Shown piece after piece: positions 10,601-22,134 of a stretch of 64,000 nucleotides of DNA. Position numbers and translations under genes: made by a program. Source of the stretch: Brachynemurus nebulosus (taxonomy: Eukaryota > Arthropoda > Insecta > Neuroptera > Myrmeleontidae); contig JAPWDM010000015.1 of NCBI GenBank assembly GCA_035578155.1, positions 4,775,501 through 4,839,500 on the forward strand, given 5' to 3'. Each line of letters begins with the position of its first letter. Position 1 is the stretch's first letter. The notes below the pieces were generated by a model, which worked only from the letters and a program-made list of their open reading frames with translations, was not told where the DNA came from and did not search any database.

Positions 10601-12786
10601 TGGTTTGAAACTATCTGACGAATATAACCCTTTTCTAAATGATCTGAGATAACATTGGAATAATGTTGTTTAAAACTGGAATCCAATTTCAATCTACGTT
10701 CCAATGCTAAAAATTTCCGAAGCGCGCTAGAATAAGAATCACCAAGATTCGATGCGTGATGCTTAAAGGGGAGCGCTACTTGATATCGACCTGAAGGTAA
10801 ACGGTGACACGTGGAAGTGTAAATTTTTTCACACTCAGTATCTTCGGGGTCTTCACTAGTTGCAGATGGCACATTTTCAACCTCCCAAAATTTTTGAACC
10901 AAAATATCAAGTGGTTCATCTACTAACGTACAAAAGTTTTGTGCTAAATCGTCTACTAAATTTGTTGGGGCCGTTCCTGTAATGACATACCCAAGCGATG
11001 TCTCTATTGCAGTTGGTAAATGTGGTGGACCAATGACACGATTAGTACCCAATAATTGAGCAAATAATTCTGCCCCGATGATTCCATCTACTTCATTTGG
11101 TAAATGAAATGAATCATCAGCTAATGGTAACCCCTTTATGTACGAAATCTGATCGATTTGTATTGGTGAATGTGGCAGATTTTTCGAATTGAAATTTTCT
11201 ACTACTAAAGCCTCCACAGCGTAACGCTTATTCATATCGAAGCGAGAAACTAATACGAAATTTGCTATACCTTTAGTAGGGGTTGATAAACTGGCAATTC
11301 CACTAATTGAAACAGATGATTTTACAATAGGTAAATGTAATCTTTTACAACATTTAAGTGATAAAATATGCCGTTGAGAACCGGAATCTAACAAAAATCT
11401 AGCCTTTTGCAAATTTCCATCACGATCTATAATAAAAACTACAGCGGTCGACAGTAAAACAGTTGCACCATTATGACGTAAGGACGTCTGAACAGCCGAA
11501 AATGTATTAACGTCGTTACCATTATTTTGAAGATTTGATACTAAACTAGGATTATTATTGTTTGAGGTACTACTATTAGCGGTTGAGGGTACTTGTGGCC
11601 GAGAATTTTCCTTTAAAAAACATAAAAGTGAGTGATGTTGTTGCCTACAAAATTTACATTTAGTACCACTCTTACAAAATTGTATTTTATGTGTACCTAA
11701 ACAGTTTAAACAACGGTTTCGTTCTTTTACAACTTTGTAACGTTCGGTGGGTTTTAGTTTAAAAAATTTATCGCAATTATAAATTGGATGCGTATCTACA
11801 TTGCATACGAAGCATTTACCCTTTGAATCCGCCTGTAGATTCATAAAAGTGTGGGAAGTTTTCGCTTTGCTATTATGAGTTACTGCCGATTTTTGCGATG
11901 AACTAACATTCCGTGAACAAATTTTCGCTTGTTCTGATACGAACTCAATGATTTCCGCGTAATTCGGAAAGTCTGATTTGCGTCGAGTGTTTTCAAAGAG
12001 TCGTTTGGTATCTGGATTAAGCTTTTTTAAGGCTAAATAACTGAAAATATAATCAGTCATATCCTCAATTTCCAGATTTTTCAAAGCTTGAACGGACGTA
12101 TCGAATTTGATTAAAAAATTATTGAGAGATTCAGTACTTTCCTGTTGCGCGGGTTTAAATTCTAATATGGAATCTAAATAACTATTTGCCAGTAAACGTT
12201 TATCTTCGAATTTGTTTCTCAATGTCTCCCAAATTAGAGAATAATTGGCACCAGTAGGAGGGAGATGGGAACAAATCGCTAATGCCTTGTCTGTTAAATG
12301 ACCCAACAAATAATGTACCTTGTCTACATCATTTAAATCTGGATTCTCATGGATTAAGCTTCGAAAGCACTCAGCAAATATTGGCCATTCGTTGACCGAT
12401 TTTCCCGAAAATTTAATTAACGGAATTCGAGGTAGGCGAGGACCTGATTTTACTGGAATAGTATTGACCCCCGACGTATTAGGCGATGAACTTGCTAAAT
12501 AATTTTTCGCGGCTCTTTTAATGTGACAATATAAATCATCAAAGCTATTGAGAGCCTCAAATGTAGGTGTATATTCATTATCTATTTGTAAATTTAAATC
12601 GTTAATTTGGTTCAAAATTTCCTCAAATTGTCGTTTAGTTTCGTCCAATGTCTCGATTCTAGCTAGGAATGATTCTAAATTTGTGTTTGATAACGTTCTA
12701 CTAGTTTCATATAATCTCTGAATTCTACTAAATAACATTTCTTTTCTAGCAGTCAAAGTTTTTAATTTTCTTTGTTGAGCATCCAT
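7624..12786 (-). CDS. BEL/Pao gag-pol polyprotein (intact, 1720 residues)
   Basis: The frame opens MDAQQRKLKTL and has no stop to 7624. Domains in order: capsid-like DUF1759 region (about 1-290); zinc knuckles from about 322 (CFVCNVDTHPIYNC, CLNCLGTHKIQFC, CKFCRQQHHSLLC); aspartic protease of the DUF1758 type with LLDSGSQRHIL near 467; reverse transcriptase with YMDDFVAS near 874; Pao-type RNase H with FSDACLSSYGAV near 1050; integrase zinc domain (CNLCFRARP near 1387), catalytic Asp in VGVDYAGP, Asp in FSDSGTCFIGA near 1490, Glu in GGIWEANIK near 1541; and a DUF5641 C-terminal domain. All catalytic motifs are present. A single gag-pol frame is usual for BEL/Pao. No env frame is seen. Confidence 0.96.
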   Translation of the reverse strand: MDAQQRKLKTLTARKEMLFSRIQRLYETSRTLSNTNLESFLARIETLDETKRQFEEILNQINDLNLQIDNEYTPTFEALNSFDDLYCHIKRAAKNYLASSSPNTSGVNTIPVKSGPRLPRIPLIKFSGKSVNEWPIFAECFRSLIHENPDLNDVDKVHYLLGHLTDKALAICSHLPPTGANYSLIWETLRNKFEDKRLLANSYLDSILEFKPAQQESTESLNNFLIKFDTSVQALKNLEIEDMTDYIFSYLALKKLNPDTKRLFENTRRKSDFPNYAEIIEFVSEQAKICSRNVSSSQKSAVTHNSKAKTSHTFMNLQADSKGKCFVCNVDTHPIYNCDKFFKLKPTERYKVVKERNRCLNCLGTHKIQFCKSGTKCKFCRQQHHSLLCFLKENSRPQVPSTANSSTSNNNNPSLVSNLQNNGNDVNTFSAVQTSLRHNGATVLLSTAVVFIIDRDGNLQKARFLLDSGSQRHILSLKCCKRLHLPIVKSSVSISGIASLSTPTKGIANFVLVSRFDMNKRYAVEALVVENFNSKNLPHSPIQIDQISYIKGLPLADDSFHLPNEVDGIIGAELFAQLLGTNRVIGPPHLPTAIETSLGYVITGTAPTNLVDDLAQNFCTLVDEPLDILVQKFWEVENVPSATSEDPEDTECEKIYTSTCHRLPSGRYQVALPFKHHASNLGDSYSSALRKFLALERRLKLDSSFKQHYSNVISDHLEKGYIRQIVSNHDSDVAYYMPHHGVLKLDSETTPLRIVYNASSPSSSSRSLNDLLYAGPKLQTDVVSMFLNFRLFKIALTSDIQQMYLQIELVEDHRKFQRFVWRFSENDPISIYEHSRVCFGVKSSPYLALRTVQQLAMDESNKFPLASAFVLKHMYMDDFVASVESLEKAQTLYSEMVKLFETGCFKMVKWAVNSTELMNHIPMENRAKNVVSFDSEFLKVLGLQWFPRSDILKFKLNIETKVCTKRNILSTVARFYDPLGLISPITLKLKLFVKELWTLNLDWDAAPPQNFQQRWHDYENQLHLLENFQVPRHVGVFENTHSIVLVGFSDACLSSYGAVVYIRSISHNGICSSLLCAKSKVSPLKTISIPRLELLAAHLLSKLLEYIVSTLSSIKVDKLYAISDSTVALNWICSSPHRWKTFVANRVTKIQELVSIPNWYHIDGKLNVADNLSRGLSPSQFLKWTDWTNGPEWLQRSEADWPIQPWTYQNIDTPEERIVSLVVAVEEVSPLHQLIEKCSSWKRLLRATVYVLRFTRKLSSRGVITVSDLDVAETELIKVVQNIHFKSDISLLLHGKECSPQLRKLRIFLHKNVLRVGGRLENSDLDFDARHPILLPKRDPFVDLLIDEYHRVNLHTGSNLVFSLLRQRYWILAGRGVVRNRISKCNLCFRARPSPKFPLMGDLPTDRVQYPPSLKCFTSVGVDYAGPINIVFSRKRGIRSQKAYICLFICLAVKAVHIELVSDLTTSSFLQAFKRFLSRRGPVSVMFSDSGTCFIGAKTRLAELYNLVDSSEFKTLLTNDLAHQGIEWKFNPPAAPHMGGIWEANIKCVKSHLYKIIGNQLLTYEELNTLLIQIEALLNSRPLCVLSNDPDNVQALTPSHFLTFCPLKRLPAENLDSINHNRVNRFQLIDKMVQDYWKQWSRDYLHTLQSRSRWNTPASPINIGEVVVVQQPNLPPLQWMLGRVVDVHPGRDGIVRVVSVRTGNGIFKRPVVKVCPLPTQ

Positions 12787-13391
12787 TATTAAACAATATG
12801 AAAAATATCACTTCGATATAGAAAAAAAAAAAAAAAAAAAAAAACAATAAATGAAATTAATCGATTTTATTGAAGACAATAAATTCCAAAAACGTATTTA
12901 TGTATGCGATCTCGCTGAAACACCGTACCAGCTAAACTATAATATACAATGGCTATATGTAGGTACACACAAAAGTTGAAAAGAAAAAAATATTCAAACG
13001 ACTTAAATTTTCTAAAAATATACTAAATTATGTAAAACAATTAATAAAATTAATTGTTGCGACAAACAAGTAAACAACACATATGCATGAAACAAATATA
13101 ATTTTAATTGACTGAAATATTATGTAAGAGTCATTAAAATGTTCAAAAATCGACAAATAATCAATATTTATTTACTGAAAACGCAGCGATAAATACAGAT
13201 CAATCCAATTAAATTTTAAAGAGAATATTCTACGCAAATTTTGAATACAAACACAATAAAATTTTAATGCAATAACTAATATTAAAGTTTAAAGAACAAA
13301 ACGACTCAAAAACGCGGTATTCTAATAAGAGTTAATTTAAATGCGATAAATAATCTAAATCTATCCTTGGCTCGAAGGATCAAAATAGTTA
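12787..13391 (-). other. Leader of BEL/Pao 1
   Basis: A 605-bp AT-rich non-coding stretch between the 5' LTR and the gag start, with a long A run at about 12821-12844. I could not identify a convincing primer-binding site beginning TGG next to the LTR. Confidence 0.6.
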
Positions 13392-14100
13392 TGGAGGTGT
13401 TTCTAATAAATTTTGTTAGCAAACGGACTGTAATAGTTTAATACCGTAACAAATAATTTTAAAACGATAGAAAAAAAAAAAGTACACTTACCAATATGGC
13501 TGATGTTCGGCCTTCACTTTAAATGGTAATTATGGAGGATGGATATTTTTTGGGAAAAAAGGAAACCATTTAAAGGTGAAATATACCTGCACTTTTGATT
13601 TCACTTGAATTTTCACTTAAAGTTCCCTTTTCGTTTATTACGGTAAATTTTTGACTAAAATTATTCAAAACAAAGCGGCGTAAAATTTTATATGCAAGCG
13701 GTTTAACTATTAAATTGTTGAGGTTTTCTAAAAATGTGAATTTTCGATTTAAAGCGGTTATACTATATCCGTCTCGGTAACGGTACGAAAAAAACTATCT
13801 ATTTCGGTAGCGGTACAAAAACTATCTATATCGGTAGCGGTACAAAAACTATCTATCTACCTTTTTTTTTTTTTTTGACCACTTAGTCAAGAGGGTAAGC
13901 TATGTATCCTTTTCTAATTTGCGTAAAGGGTTTTGAAAAGTAATTGATGCGCTGCCTTCTTGTACGCACTGCGTACATGAGGCCAATCAATTTATTTGTT
14001 TGTCGCGATGTATTAAGTAAGATACGCATACTTTACAAATTTGATTAATTAAATTTAACTTATACAGGGTGATCCCTATAATTTAGATCACGCCAATCCA
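13392..14100 (-). repeat. 5' LTR of BEL/Pao 1
   Basis: Copy of 6853-7559. Its outer edge meets the hAT transposase codons, and aaatg at 14101-14105 is the duplicated target. It should carry the promoter for the minus-strand transcript; I did not pick out a distinct TATA box. Confidence 0.96.
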
Positions 14101-15773
14101 AAATGTTTGTGCAGGGCTCCTACCTCTTCACACAAGTTTTCAAGTAATTTACTCTGCAATGGGCGACTCTTGACGTAGTTAACAACTCTGATAGCCTCAG
14201 CCAAAACTTGACGCAAGTCATCCGGCATTCCTTTAGCTGCCAAAGCTTGTCTATGTAAAAAACAATGCACCCAGTTTGCATTTGGCATTAACGTTTTCAA
14301 CCTGGCAATCAATCCGCTGTTTTTACCCGAAAGGGCTCTTGCACCATCACTACAAATTGAAACACATTTGTTCCAATCAATTTCAAATGGTTCAGTTGCC
14401 TCAATGAACACTTTAAAAAGACTTTCACCTGTGGCATGGTCTGGCAAAGATTTGCAAAATAATACATTTTCCTTAATAGAGTGACCGCAATCATACCTAA
14501 TAAAACACAAAAACTGAGCACAGTTAGCAATGTCAGTTGATTCGTCGCATTGAATCGAAAAAAATGTGTTTTCTTTTATTTGCATCTTTAGCTGGTTCTG
14601 AACATCTTTCACCATGTCTGATATTCGTCGTGACACAGTGTCATTTGATAGTGGGATTTTTTTTAGCTTATCAGCTTCTTGAGGATTAATCATATTTGAA
14701 ACCATATCGATTGCGGCAGGAAGAATTAATTCCTCAGCAATGGTATGTGGCTTCCCCACTTTAGCAATCTTTAGCGCTACCTCGTACGAAGCTTTGAGGG
14801 CATTTTTGCTAACATCAGTATGACTTTTAATATTTACCTATTGACTGCGAAGGGACAGCAGTTTTCTCTGGAAAAACTCGACTGGTTTGTTTTTCAGCGC
14901 AGAATGCTTAGTTTCAAGATGACGCTTCATTTTTGAAGGTTTCATGCTTTCAACTGATAAAACTTCACTACAAATAACACACTGAGGTTTGTTTTCAAGT
15001 TCAGTAAAATCAAACTGTAGATATGCATTATCATACTTTCGGCATTTTGGTTTTGAGACTTCGGAACTACTTTTGCTACATGAAGCTTCTCTTTTTAAAA
15101 ACTTATCCATTATTAATACTAAAACTTGAGTGTTTAATTTGAAGATCAAAGTACGCACTATTTCTCAAGACGTCAGGCAGTCGAGTGGCACACTGGCACA
15201 GTGGCTTGTCGGAGGACGAATTGCGCCGTGCGATGGCTGCGCGCGCAGCTCCATGTCAGGCTGTCTCCGCGGCTTTAAATACACCACGCGTCAGTTCTGT
15301 AAATACACTGCGCACAGTCTTTGTCTGCTTTGATATTGAAGAATTGAAAATGATTAAAATTACTTTCGTTACATTTATTACCGGATCGTTTATTAATTAT
15401 TAAGAAATTAGTGCTCACTAACGTTTTTATATAGTTTTGAATAGTGTTTTTTTATGTTTTTTAAAACTATTGCTGTCTTTTTGCATACAAAAGCTTACTT
15501 TACGATGTTACAAGAAGGGGTTCGCCAAAATTCTCAACCTAAAAAGGGGGTCGCAGCGTTGAAAAGGTTGAGAACCACTGGTATAAGGTATGGTTACATT
15601 TAATTAAGGAACTAATTTTTTACTAAATAAAATTAATTTTAATAAGATTAAATAAAAAATTAATCCATAATTACATTTTTTTAGGATTTTATAATTTTTA
15701 TAGTCATTTTTACAGTCATCAACAAACGTTCACGCTTTGAGTAAAAGCACACATTATGCAACTTTTCGGTGAT

Positions 15774-16809
15774 TTAATATCGAGTATGCCCTCCTCTTTT
15801 TAAAACACATTCTTGAAGCCTCCTCGGAATGCTTTCAATAAGATGCCTAACGGTTTCATCAGGAATCTCCTCCCAACATCTTCTCAAGACATCAGTCAGT
15901 TGTTGTTGGGTGTGCACATCCTCTCCGGCTGCTCTGACTCGCCGTTTTAACTGATCCCAAAGATGTTCTGTTCGGTTCAAGTCAGGGCTATTTTCAGGCC
16001 ACGGTAAAACCTGTATATTAGCCTCCTAAGGACAGTTGTCGTCGCTCGAGCGGTATGCGCTCGGGCATTATCCTGCATCAGGATAAATCCGTCGGCCGCT
16101 CGTTGTGCAAAGGGGATCACATGGGGTCTGACAACCTATTCGATGTAACTTTGAGCCGTTACAGTACCCTCGTTCAGGAAGACAAGCTCAGTTTTGCCTT
16201 GCAAACTAATTCCACCCCAGACCATGACATTAGTACCGCCAAATCTGTCGCGTTCATGAATGTGACGATCAGAAAACATTTCCCCACTTCTTCTCCACAC
16301 TCTTACACGTCGATCATCACTAAAAAACTTCACCTTGCACTCATCCGTGGAGAGTACGTGTGACGCCATTCCTCCAAGCCCCATTCAAGGTGTTCACGTG
16401 CAAATCTTAAACAGTTTACACGATGCGCTCCGGTCAGTTTGGTACGGATTACTGGTCTTCTTGAACGTTGTTGGTCTTCATGCAAACGATTTCGTATGGT
16501 CTGATTACTGACAACAGTACCAGTAGATCTATGTAAGCGATTTTGCAGAGTACTTGCGGTAACAGTCGGCTCAGGTCGTGCGCACAGTCGAATGTAATGG
16601 TCTTCACGGGCAGTGGTAGCACGAATTCTTCCTGAGCCACGGCGCCGGGTTACACTACCGGTCTGCTGATACAGATTCCAAACATTTTGAATAGCCCTTG
16701 GTGAACAACCCAACTGCAGAGCCACGGAACGTTGAGATTGACCACCCTCAATCATCGTTACGGCTCTGGTAGCAGTAGCTTCGTCCATATGGTGTCGAAT
16801 TCTCGGCAT
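15774..16809 (-). pseudogene. Tc1-type transposase, frameshifted
   Basis: Translation starts MPRIRHHMDEATATRAV at 16809, with a paired helix-turn-helix region (QRSVALQLGCSPRAIQNVWN, then a RRRGSGR linker and a second HTH). One frameshift near 16350 precedes the first catalytic Asp (LSTDECK). The core then shows VMVWGGIS, a TAG near 16136, the second Asp in MQDNARAH, a second frameshift near 16027, and the Glu in TEHLWDQLKRRV. The spacing fits a DD34E enzyme, which cuts and inserts the element at TA. At least two frameshifts and one stop make this copy inactive. The C-terminus PRRLQECV is typical of Tc1 proteins. Confidence 0.92.
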
Positions 16810-17120
16810 TGTAAAAATAAATGATTGAATAACACGCCAAACTTCAAAAAACAACCTCAGCAATCAATAATCTAGCGCAAACTGATATAAAATCAAATTC
16901 AAAAAAATAAGTAAAACTAACCACTTGACGCTGTGCGAGACAAAAGAACGTTTAAATCTTCCCCTCAACAATAATATCACTTAAACCTAACTGTTATCAT
17001 TTACTCAACCACCTAACATCATAACAACAGTCATTTAGAAAAGTTATTTTGACGTGGATCGACATAAATCAGTTTTAAAATACAAACTTTCAAGTGGCCG
17101 TTATTTTGTTTTGAGGAGTA

Positions 17121-17270
17121 TACTTTGTTATCTTTTTTAATTTTTATTTCCAATACTATTTTATATGTTTTTAGTAAAACGCCATTACTAGCGTCATATA
17201 CAAATGTACTAACGTTAATTTTCTTTTGTTTTTAAATTTATTTTATGTACCTTTCTTTAATTTTTAGGAT
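17121..17270 (+). repeat. 3' LTR of element A, second piece
   Basis: Continues exactly where 5514 left off (ctttgttatctttttt, matching 370 onward in the 5' LTR) up to tttttaggat, where Ty3 element B has inserted. Confidence 0.9.
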
Positions 17271-18754
17271 TGTCACAAAAAAAAAAAGAAAAAAAAGAGA
17301 AAAAAAAAGAAGAAAGGAGAGAAAAGGAATGGGAAAGAAAAAGATAATGGGTCATAAAAGTTGAGTTTAAGAAAATATATTTTTATTATTATAATTAAGA
17401 TTTTAGAACCCTTGTTAGTTATTATACGTGACATAAAAATAAAATTAAAAAAAAAAAAAATTACAAAGTTAAATTATTTGAAGTAGGGCCCCTCTACTAT
17501 AATGCAGGTCGGCCCTTTGACTAGAGGCAAAGATCTATGATACTAAATGTATTTTGTAAATATAATTTTCTAAATAGGAATTCAAAATCTAGCATGAGTA
17601 ACGCCTAATAGACAGCACCCCGCTGGGCCCCCCGAGGTGAAAAGGTAATTAGTGGAATATAAGTATAACCTTTATAATAAAATTATTTAGTTGTTTTAAA
17701 ATTTTTTTCTAAAATTTTACTAGATTTAACGTAGTAATGTCTGTACGAGAAGGAAATTTACTGAAAAATAATAGAAGAATAAATAAATGAGTATTAATAA
17801 TAAATATAACATTTATTAAACTTGACTATTCAATATGAACAATTTTATTATCTACAGCTGTAGTAAAAATCAGGTACAAGCATTGAAACATTATTGCAAT
17901 TCGGACATACAGAAATATCTTGAGATAGTTAAATGTCTAATGATAAAAAATTTTCAATATATTATAAAAATTATTGTCAGAATTTTATTGAAAGGTATGA
18001 CGCAATAATTTGGTTCAATATAAGATTGTGATTGACAAACAACAAAATGGTGGACCTTACGTAACACTTACAAAAGCTAACTTAATATATTCATATTTTT
18101 ATTAATAATAAATATGTCTATTCAATATTAATATAGAATTTTAAGAATTGAATAATATTGAAAAATATTGAATAAAGAAATTTTCTTAAATTAAAGTACC
18201 ACCTTTCTTGGGTAATAGTGTAATATCACAATATTTAACCCGGCGGTAAATTTTTTTTTTTACATATACAATATTAATGCATCGTATATGTTTAAATATA
18301 TAATAATATTAAAAGAAAACTTACTAAAATTTAATAAATATACCTAGATATTTGTACTATTTGGCCCAAATGTCCATAATGTCCTTTTTCAATTTCCAAA
18401 TTTTAAAAAAAATCCATTAATATGAAATATTAATATGTAATATTAAATATGAGCAACGCCATCTTATAACGTCGTGTTAGCTAGTTTTTTAATCACCATG
18501 TTGGCGTTGTACGTTCAGTAACTTGACTGGGTGTCGACTGCACAATGAGAATGTTTTTTTTGCAACTACCTGCTTGAACGGTTTTAACAACACTACTGAC
18601 CTGACTTATGTGTACCACGCACGTATATTGCGCTGCAAGTACACAGAGAAAGTTGTATTAAAATACACTATAGTTATGGTGCGTACGAGACGCTGCCAAC
18701 ATGAAAAAAGTAAAATTACTATTGTACCTAAATGTATGTAGTTACTCCGTAACA
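17271..18754 (-). repeat. 3' LTR of element B (long form, 1484 bp)
   Basis: Matches 24100-25235 at both ends. It contains an extra stretch (about 18322-18667) absent from the other LTR. The purine-rich region 17278-17330 is an AAAG-type simple sequence at the LTR edge. Confidence 0.93.
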
Positions 18755-18991
18755 CTCCACCCAGGAACAGGAAAAAAATTTTTGGCTTGTAAAGCAAAAA
18801 ATTTTTTTTTTTTTTGAAAGTTAAATAATTTTGCTAAGAATGGAGTGAGCATGATAATGTTAAATGATAATGTTAATTTATGACAGAAAATAATTATCTA
18901 AAGTTGTTTGGAAATTGAAAATGGAAACCGCTTTACAAAGATTTTACAATTTATTATAATATGGGTAGTAAGATGCATCAACTTAAGATAC

Positions 18992-21900
18992 CTAATCTTC
19001 TGATGTTGGAGGTTGGGGCAATTGCGGCTTATACGCTTTGATTTGGTTAACGTGTGCACGAACGGAGGTCTTGGATTCTTCATCGTACAAGATGACTGAT
19101 GTTGGTGAAGAGAAATGAACTAATCGATAGGGACCCTGCCACCTCTTTTGGAAACTAGCGTCATGGTCTGGCCCTTGTTGTTGTAAGTGCCTCTTGTATA
19201 ATACTGGCTGCCCAATTCTAAAGTTGGATGTTTGCGGTCGAACACTAGATGCTTGTTCGTATGTCATTTTGGCCTTTTGAAGTGCTAGCGCTATTTCTTC
19301 GTCAGATGGTGGAGCAGATTGCAGAAGAATGTGTTGAATTCCCATAGCGTTATCTAATGTTGTAGTCAATGGGCGTTTAAGAAAAACCTCAGCCGGCGAG
19401 CAGTTAATGGCTGTTTGGTAACTGCGATTATAATGAAAAACTACGGCTGGTAAAATTTGCGACCAGTCTTTATGCCTTAGCGAATTGTGTAATAAAAGAG
19501 CTGATAAATTTGTTTTAATCGTTTGAATAGCTCTTTCAGCGGCATTGGATCTTGGTGAGTACGGTGTAGTATAGACCGGTTTTACCGCATGCGCAAATAG
19601 GAAATCTTGGTACTGATTTGCTTTAAACGCTGGACCATTGTCTGAAACTACGGTAGATGGAAATCCGTAGGTGTAGAAGATTTTCTTGAGTATAGCTATG
19701 GTAGTTTCTGCCGTAGCTCGACGAGTGGGAATAGCGATGAGCCATTTCGAAAAACCATCAAGGGCCACAAAAACATGACAATACTTATTTGACGATGACA
19801 GTACTAGAGGGCCTGCGTAATCGACGTACAGCCGAGACCAGACAGCTTCGGGTGGTATGGATCTCATCTGCAGTTCATTTGAAGTGTTCGATGGCTTCAC
19901 CACGGCGCACGTTTGGCAGTTTTGGATAAATTCTTTGCAGCGTCGGAAGAGTTGTGGATGTGTAAAACGCCGCGCAATTGCCCTATAACATTTAGTAAGA
20001 CCATGATGAGAAACTGAATGAAAATATTCAATTACAAAATCCAACATAGAGGAAGGAAGTACTACTCGTTTAAGCCTACGCCTGCCCACCAGTTTACACA
20101 AAAGGCCGTTGGATAGTGTAAAGTTATTACATTTAATACCCGACTCAAGGTCAGATAAAATGAGTTTACACTCATCATCAAGCCGTTGTGCATGACTAAT
20201 GGACACGTATCCATCCGGAGTATGCATAAGCTGGAAGAGTATTTCCGTTGGATCGTGTAACTGAGAATTTGAAATCTGGTTGGATTCATCATGATCAGAA
20301 TGAGTAAAAAATCTACTAAGTGCATCAGCTACTACATTATCTTTGCCTTTAACTGATTTAAGTTCAAAATCGAATCCTGAAAGAAGGAGTAGCCACCTTG
20401 AAAGTTTAGAAAATTTACGTGGTGTATTAGCAAGCCAGTTGACGGCTGCGCAATCGCATTCTATGATAAAATGTCTGCCAACTAGATAATCTTTAAAATG
20501 GAGTACCGAGTTGACCACAGACAATAATTCAAGTTCATAAGAATTATAATTTACCTGTGCACCATGTAATTTTCGTGAAAAATATTCTATGGGGAATAAA
20601 CCCTCTGGTAGTTTATTCTGTAATACACCAGCTATACCATTTGCACTGGCGTCGCAAGTGAGTACTAATGGATAATTGAAGTTAGGAAATTTTAAAATAG
20701 GTGGAGTACTTAAGGCTTCTTTCAATTTTCGAATAGCCGTCGTATGCTCGTCGCGTATTTGGAATTTTACATTTTTCTTTTTCAAGGAATTCAAAGGCGC
20801 CACAACTTGTGCATAATTAGGAATAAATTTGGCATAAAATGCGCATATGCCAACAAATTTTTGTAATTCCTTTAAATTCCTTGGAATTGGTAAGTTCTTA
20901 ATAGCTTCCACTTTATCTTCCAATGGTAAACGACCCGCTGATGAAATAGAATGTCCCAATATTTTGAGACGTGACTTACAAAATTGAACCTTATCTGGAT
21001 TAATAGTTAAATTAAGCTTTTTAAATCTTGAAAGTAGTAGTTCTATATGTTTTAAATGAGACTCAATATCCGGGCTATGAATAATAAGGTCGTCATAATA
21101 AATTAGTAAAAATTCTCTTCGAAAGTCGGCTAGTTCGGTCATTAAGTACCGAAATAGCGCCTGGGCAGAATTACAAAGTCCAAATGGGACGACGTTAAAA
21201 TGAAAGTGGCCAAAAGTAGTAATAATGGCCGTGTATTTCTTAGATTCCTCTGCTAAAGGGATCTGATAGAAAGATTGTGATAAATCGACGACACTAAAAA
21301 CTTTCGAATTACCCATTTGCATGAATATTGAGTTCATTGAAACTCCAGATAATGGATCAAAGACTATAAAACGGTTAATAAAGCGATAATCAGACACAAG
21401 TCGCAGACCATTAGTCTTTTTAACGAAAAATACTGGACTTGCATACGGTGACTGTGATCTAGATATTATTCCTAAGTTTAGTAATTCCTGAAGATGTTGC
21501 TCAAGAAGTAAAGTTTTTTCTGGTGATAAATAGTATGGTTTCTTTGCTACTATTACGTTTTGTTTGAGGTGAATTTGATATTCAAAATTTTTTGCACGAC
21601 CCGGAATTTTAGATAAAACTTTTTTATATTTAAAAACTATTTTATTTAATTGGGCCTGTTGTGAAGGGTTTAGAACCGAACTACCATCTAACATTAAACT
21701 AATACGATTCGACATGTCATCAGGAATAGATTTAAAATCTATAACCAAACCTTTATTATGTGTAAATGTAACATTTTTATTATAAAAATTAATAATTATT
21801 TTACAAAAAGATAAGGCTGGCGACCCCAATAAAATGTCGAATGGTAAATCGTTACAAATATAAAATATCTGATTCCAAGATAATGTTGAAATTTTAAAGT

Positions 21901-22134
21901 GTAAGTTAATTGCTTTACGGAAAAAAATTTTATTACTTCCGGGAAGTGAAGCATGTACTTCAGTTCTAAAACATTTTAATTTAGGATTGATTTTTACCAA
22001 TTTGTCAAAAAATTTTGAAGATAAGGCATTCACCGTCGATCCAGAATCTAAGAGACAAATACCTTCAGTATTACAAATGTTAACATTAATAACAGGCAAG
22101 TTAAATTTTGAGCAATAGACATTTGGGTACTTTA
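18992..22134 (-). CDS. Pol polyprotein of Ty3-type element B
   Basis: The frame is open from the frameshift region near 22134 to 18992. It has no ATG at its start, so it is probably made by frameshifting from gag. Order: aspartic protease (LLDSGSTVNALSS, about 20 residues in), reverse transcriptase with LIYYDDLIIHS near 333, RNase H with LTCDASANGIAGV near 478, integrase zinc domain (HHGLTKCYRAI near 699, CQTC near 730), catalytic Asp in YVDYAGP near 761, Asp in VSDNGPAFK near 821, Glu in NAAERAIQT near 855, then a C-terminal PYRLVHF segment. All catalytic residues appear present and the frame has no stops. The order RT-RH-IN places it in Ty3. Confidence 0.95.

Larger units (their letters stand above)
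6853..14100 (-). mobile_element. BEL/Pao LTR retrotransposon 1, apparently intact
   Basis: Paired LTRs of 707 and 709 bp (6853-7559 and 13392-14100) begin TGGAGGTGTTTC and end CGCCAATCCA. They look the same throughout apart from the length of a T run. The 5-bp duplication aaatg flanks the element (6848-6852 and 14101-14105). It carries one uninterrupted 1720-residue gag-pol frame on the minus strand. It lies inside the hAT transposase gene. Confidence 0.97.
6022..15110 (-). pseudogene. hAT transposase (BED-finger type), split by a retrotransposon
   Basis: The likely start is MDKFLKREAS at 15110. A BED zinc finger follows (CVICSEVLSVESMKPSKMKRH, closing HLETKHS), then an in-frame TAG at 14838-14840, after which the same frame continues. 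The segment 14101-14837 carries the catalytic core start (FFSIQCDESTD) and the ICSDGARALSG motif. BEL/Pao 1 interrupts the gene after residues LHKH. The remainder at 6022-6852 has TEVRWLSRGNVLSRL and the C-terminal dimerisation region (YNCEKGFSTM, then KSRNRL), and ends at 6022. The family resembles ZBED5/SCAND3-like hAT proteins. Apart from the TAG and the insertion the frame is open. Confidence 0.92.
5592..15580 (-). mobile_element. hAT element inside the Tc1 element, split by BEL/Pao 1
   Basis: Ends are CAGGGGTTCTCAACCGGTGG at 5592 and, read in reverse from 15580, CAGTGGTTCTCAACCTTTTC. An exact 8-bp duplication gtataagg flanks it (5584-5591 and 15581-15588). Without the 7.25-kb BEL/Pao insertion it is about 2.7 kb, a full-length size for an autonomous hAT. 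The transposase reads on the minus strand. Positions 5592-6021 hold the 3' non-coding end, with a G-run near 5629-5642. Confidence 0.95.
5517..17120 (-). mobile_element. Tc1/mariner element, split by a hAT insertion
   Basis: Terminal inverted repeats are TACTACTCAAAACAAAATAA at 5517 and its near complement ending at 17120 (TACTCCTCAAAACAAAATAA when reversed), flanked by TA duplications. Removing the hAT insertion (5592-15588) leaves about 1.6 kb, the usual Tc1 size. The decayed transposase is on the minus strand at 15774-16809. The element sits in the 3' LTR of retrotransposon A. Confidence 0.93.

Noticed and set aside
18523..18741. 72-codon frame in the long LTR of element B
   Set aside because: Absent from the shorter LTR copy and without any domain; chance frame.
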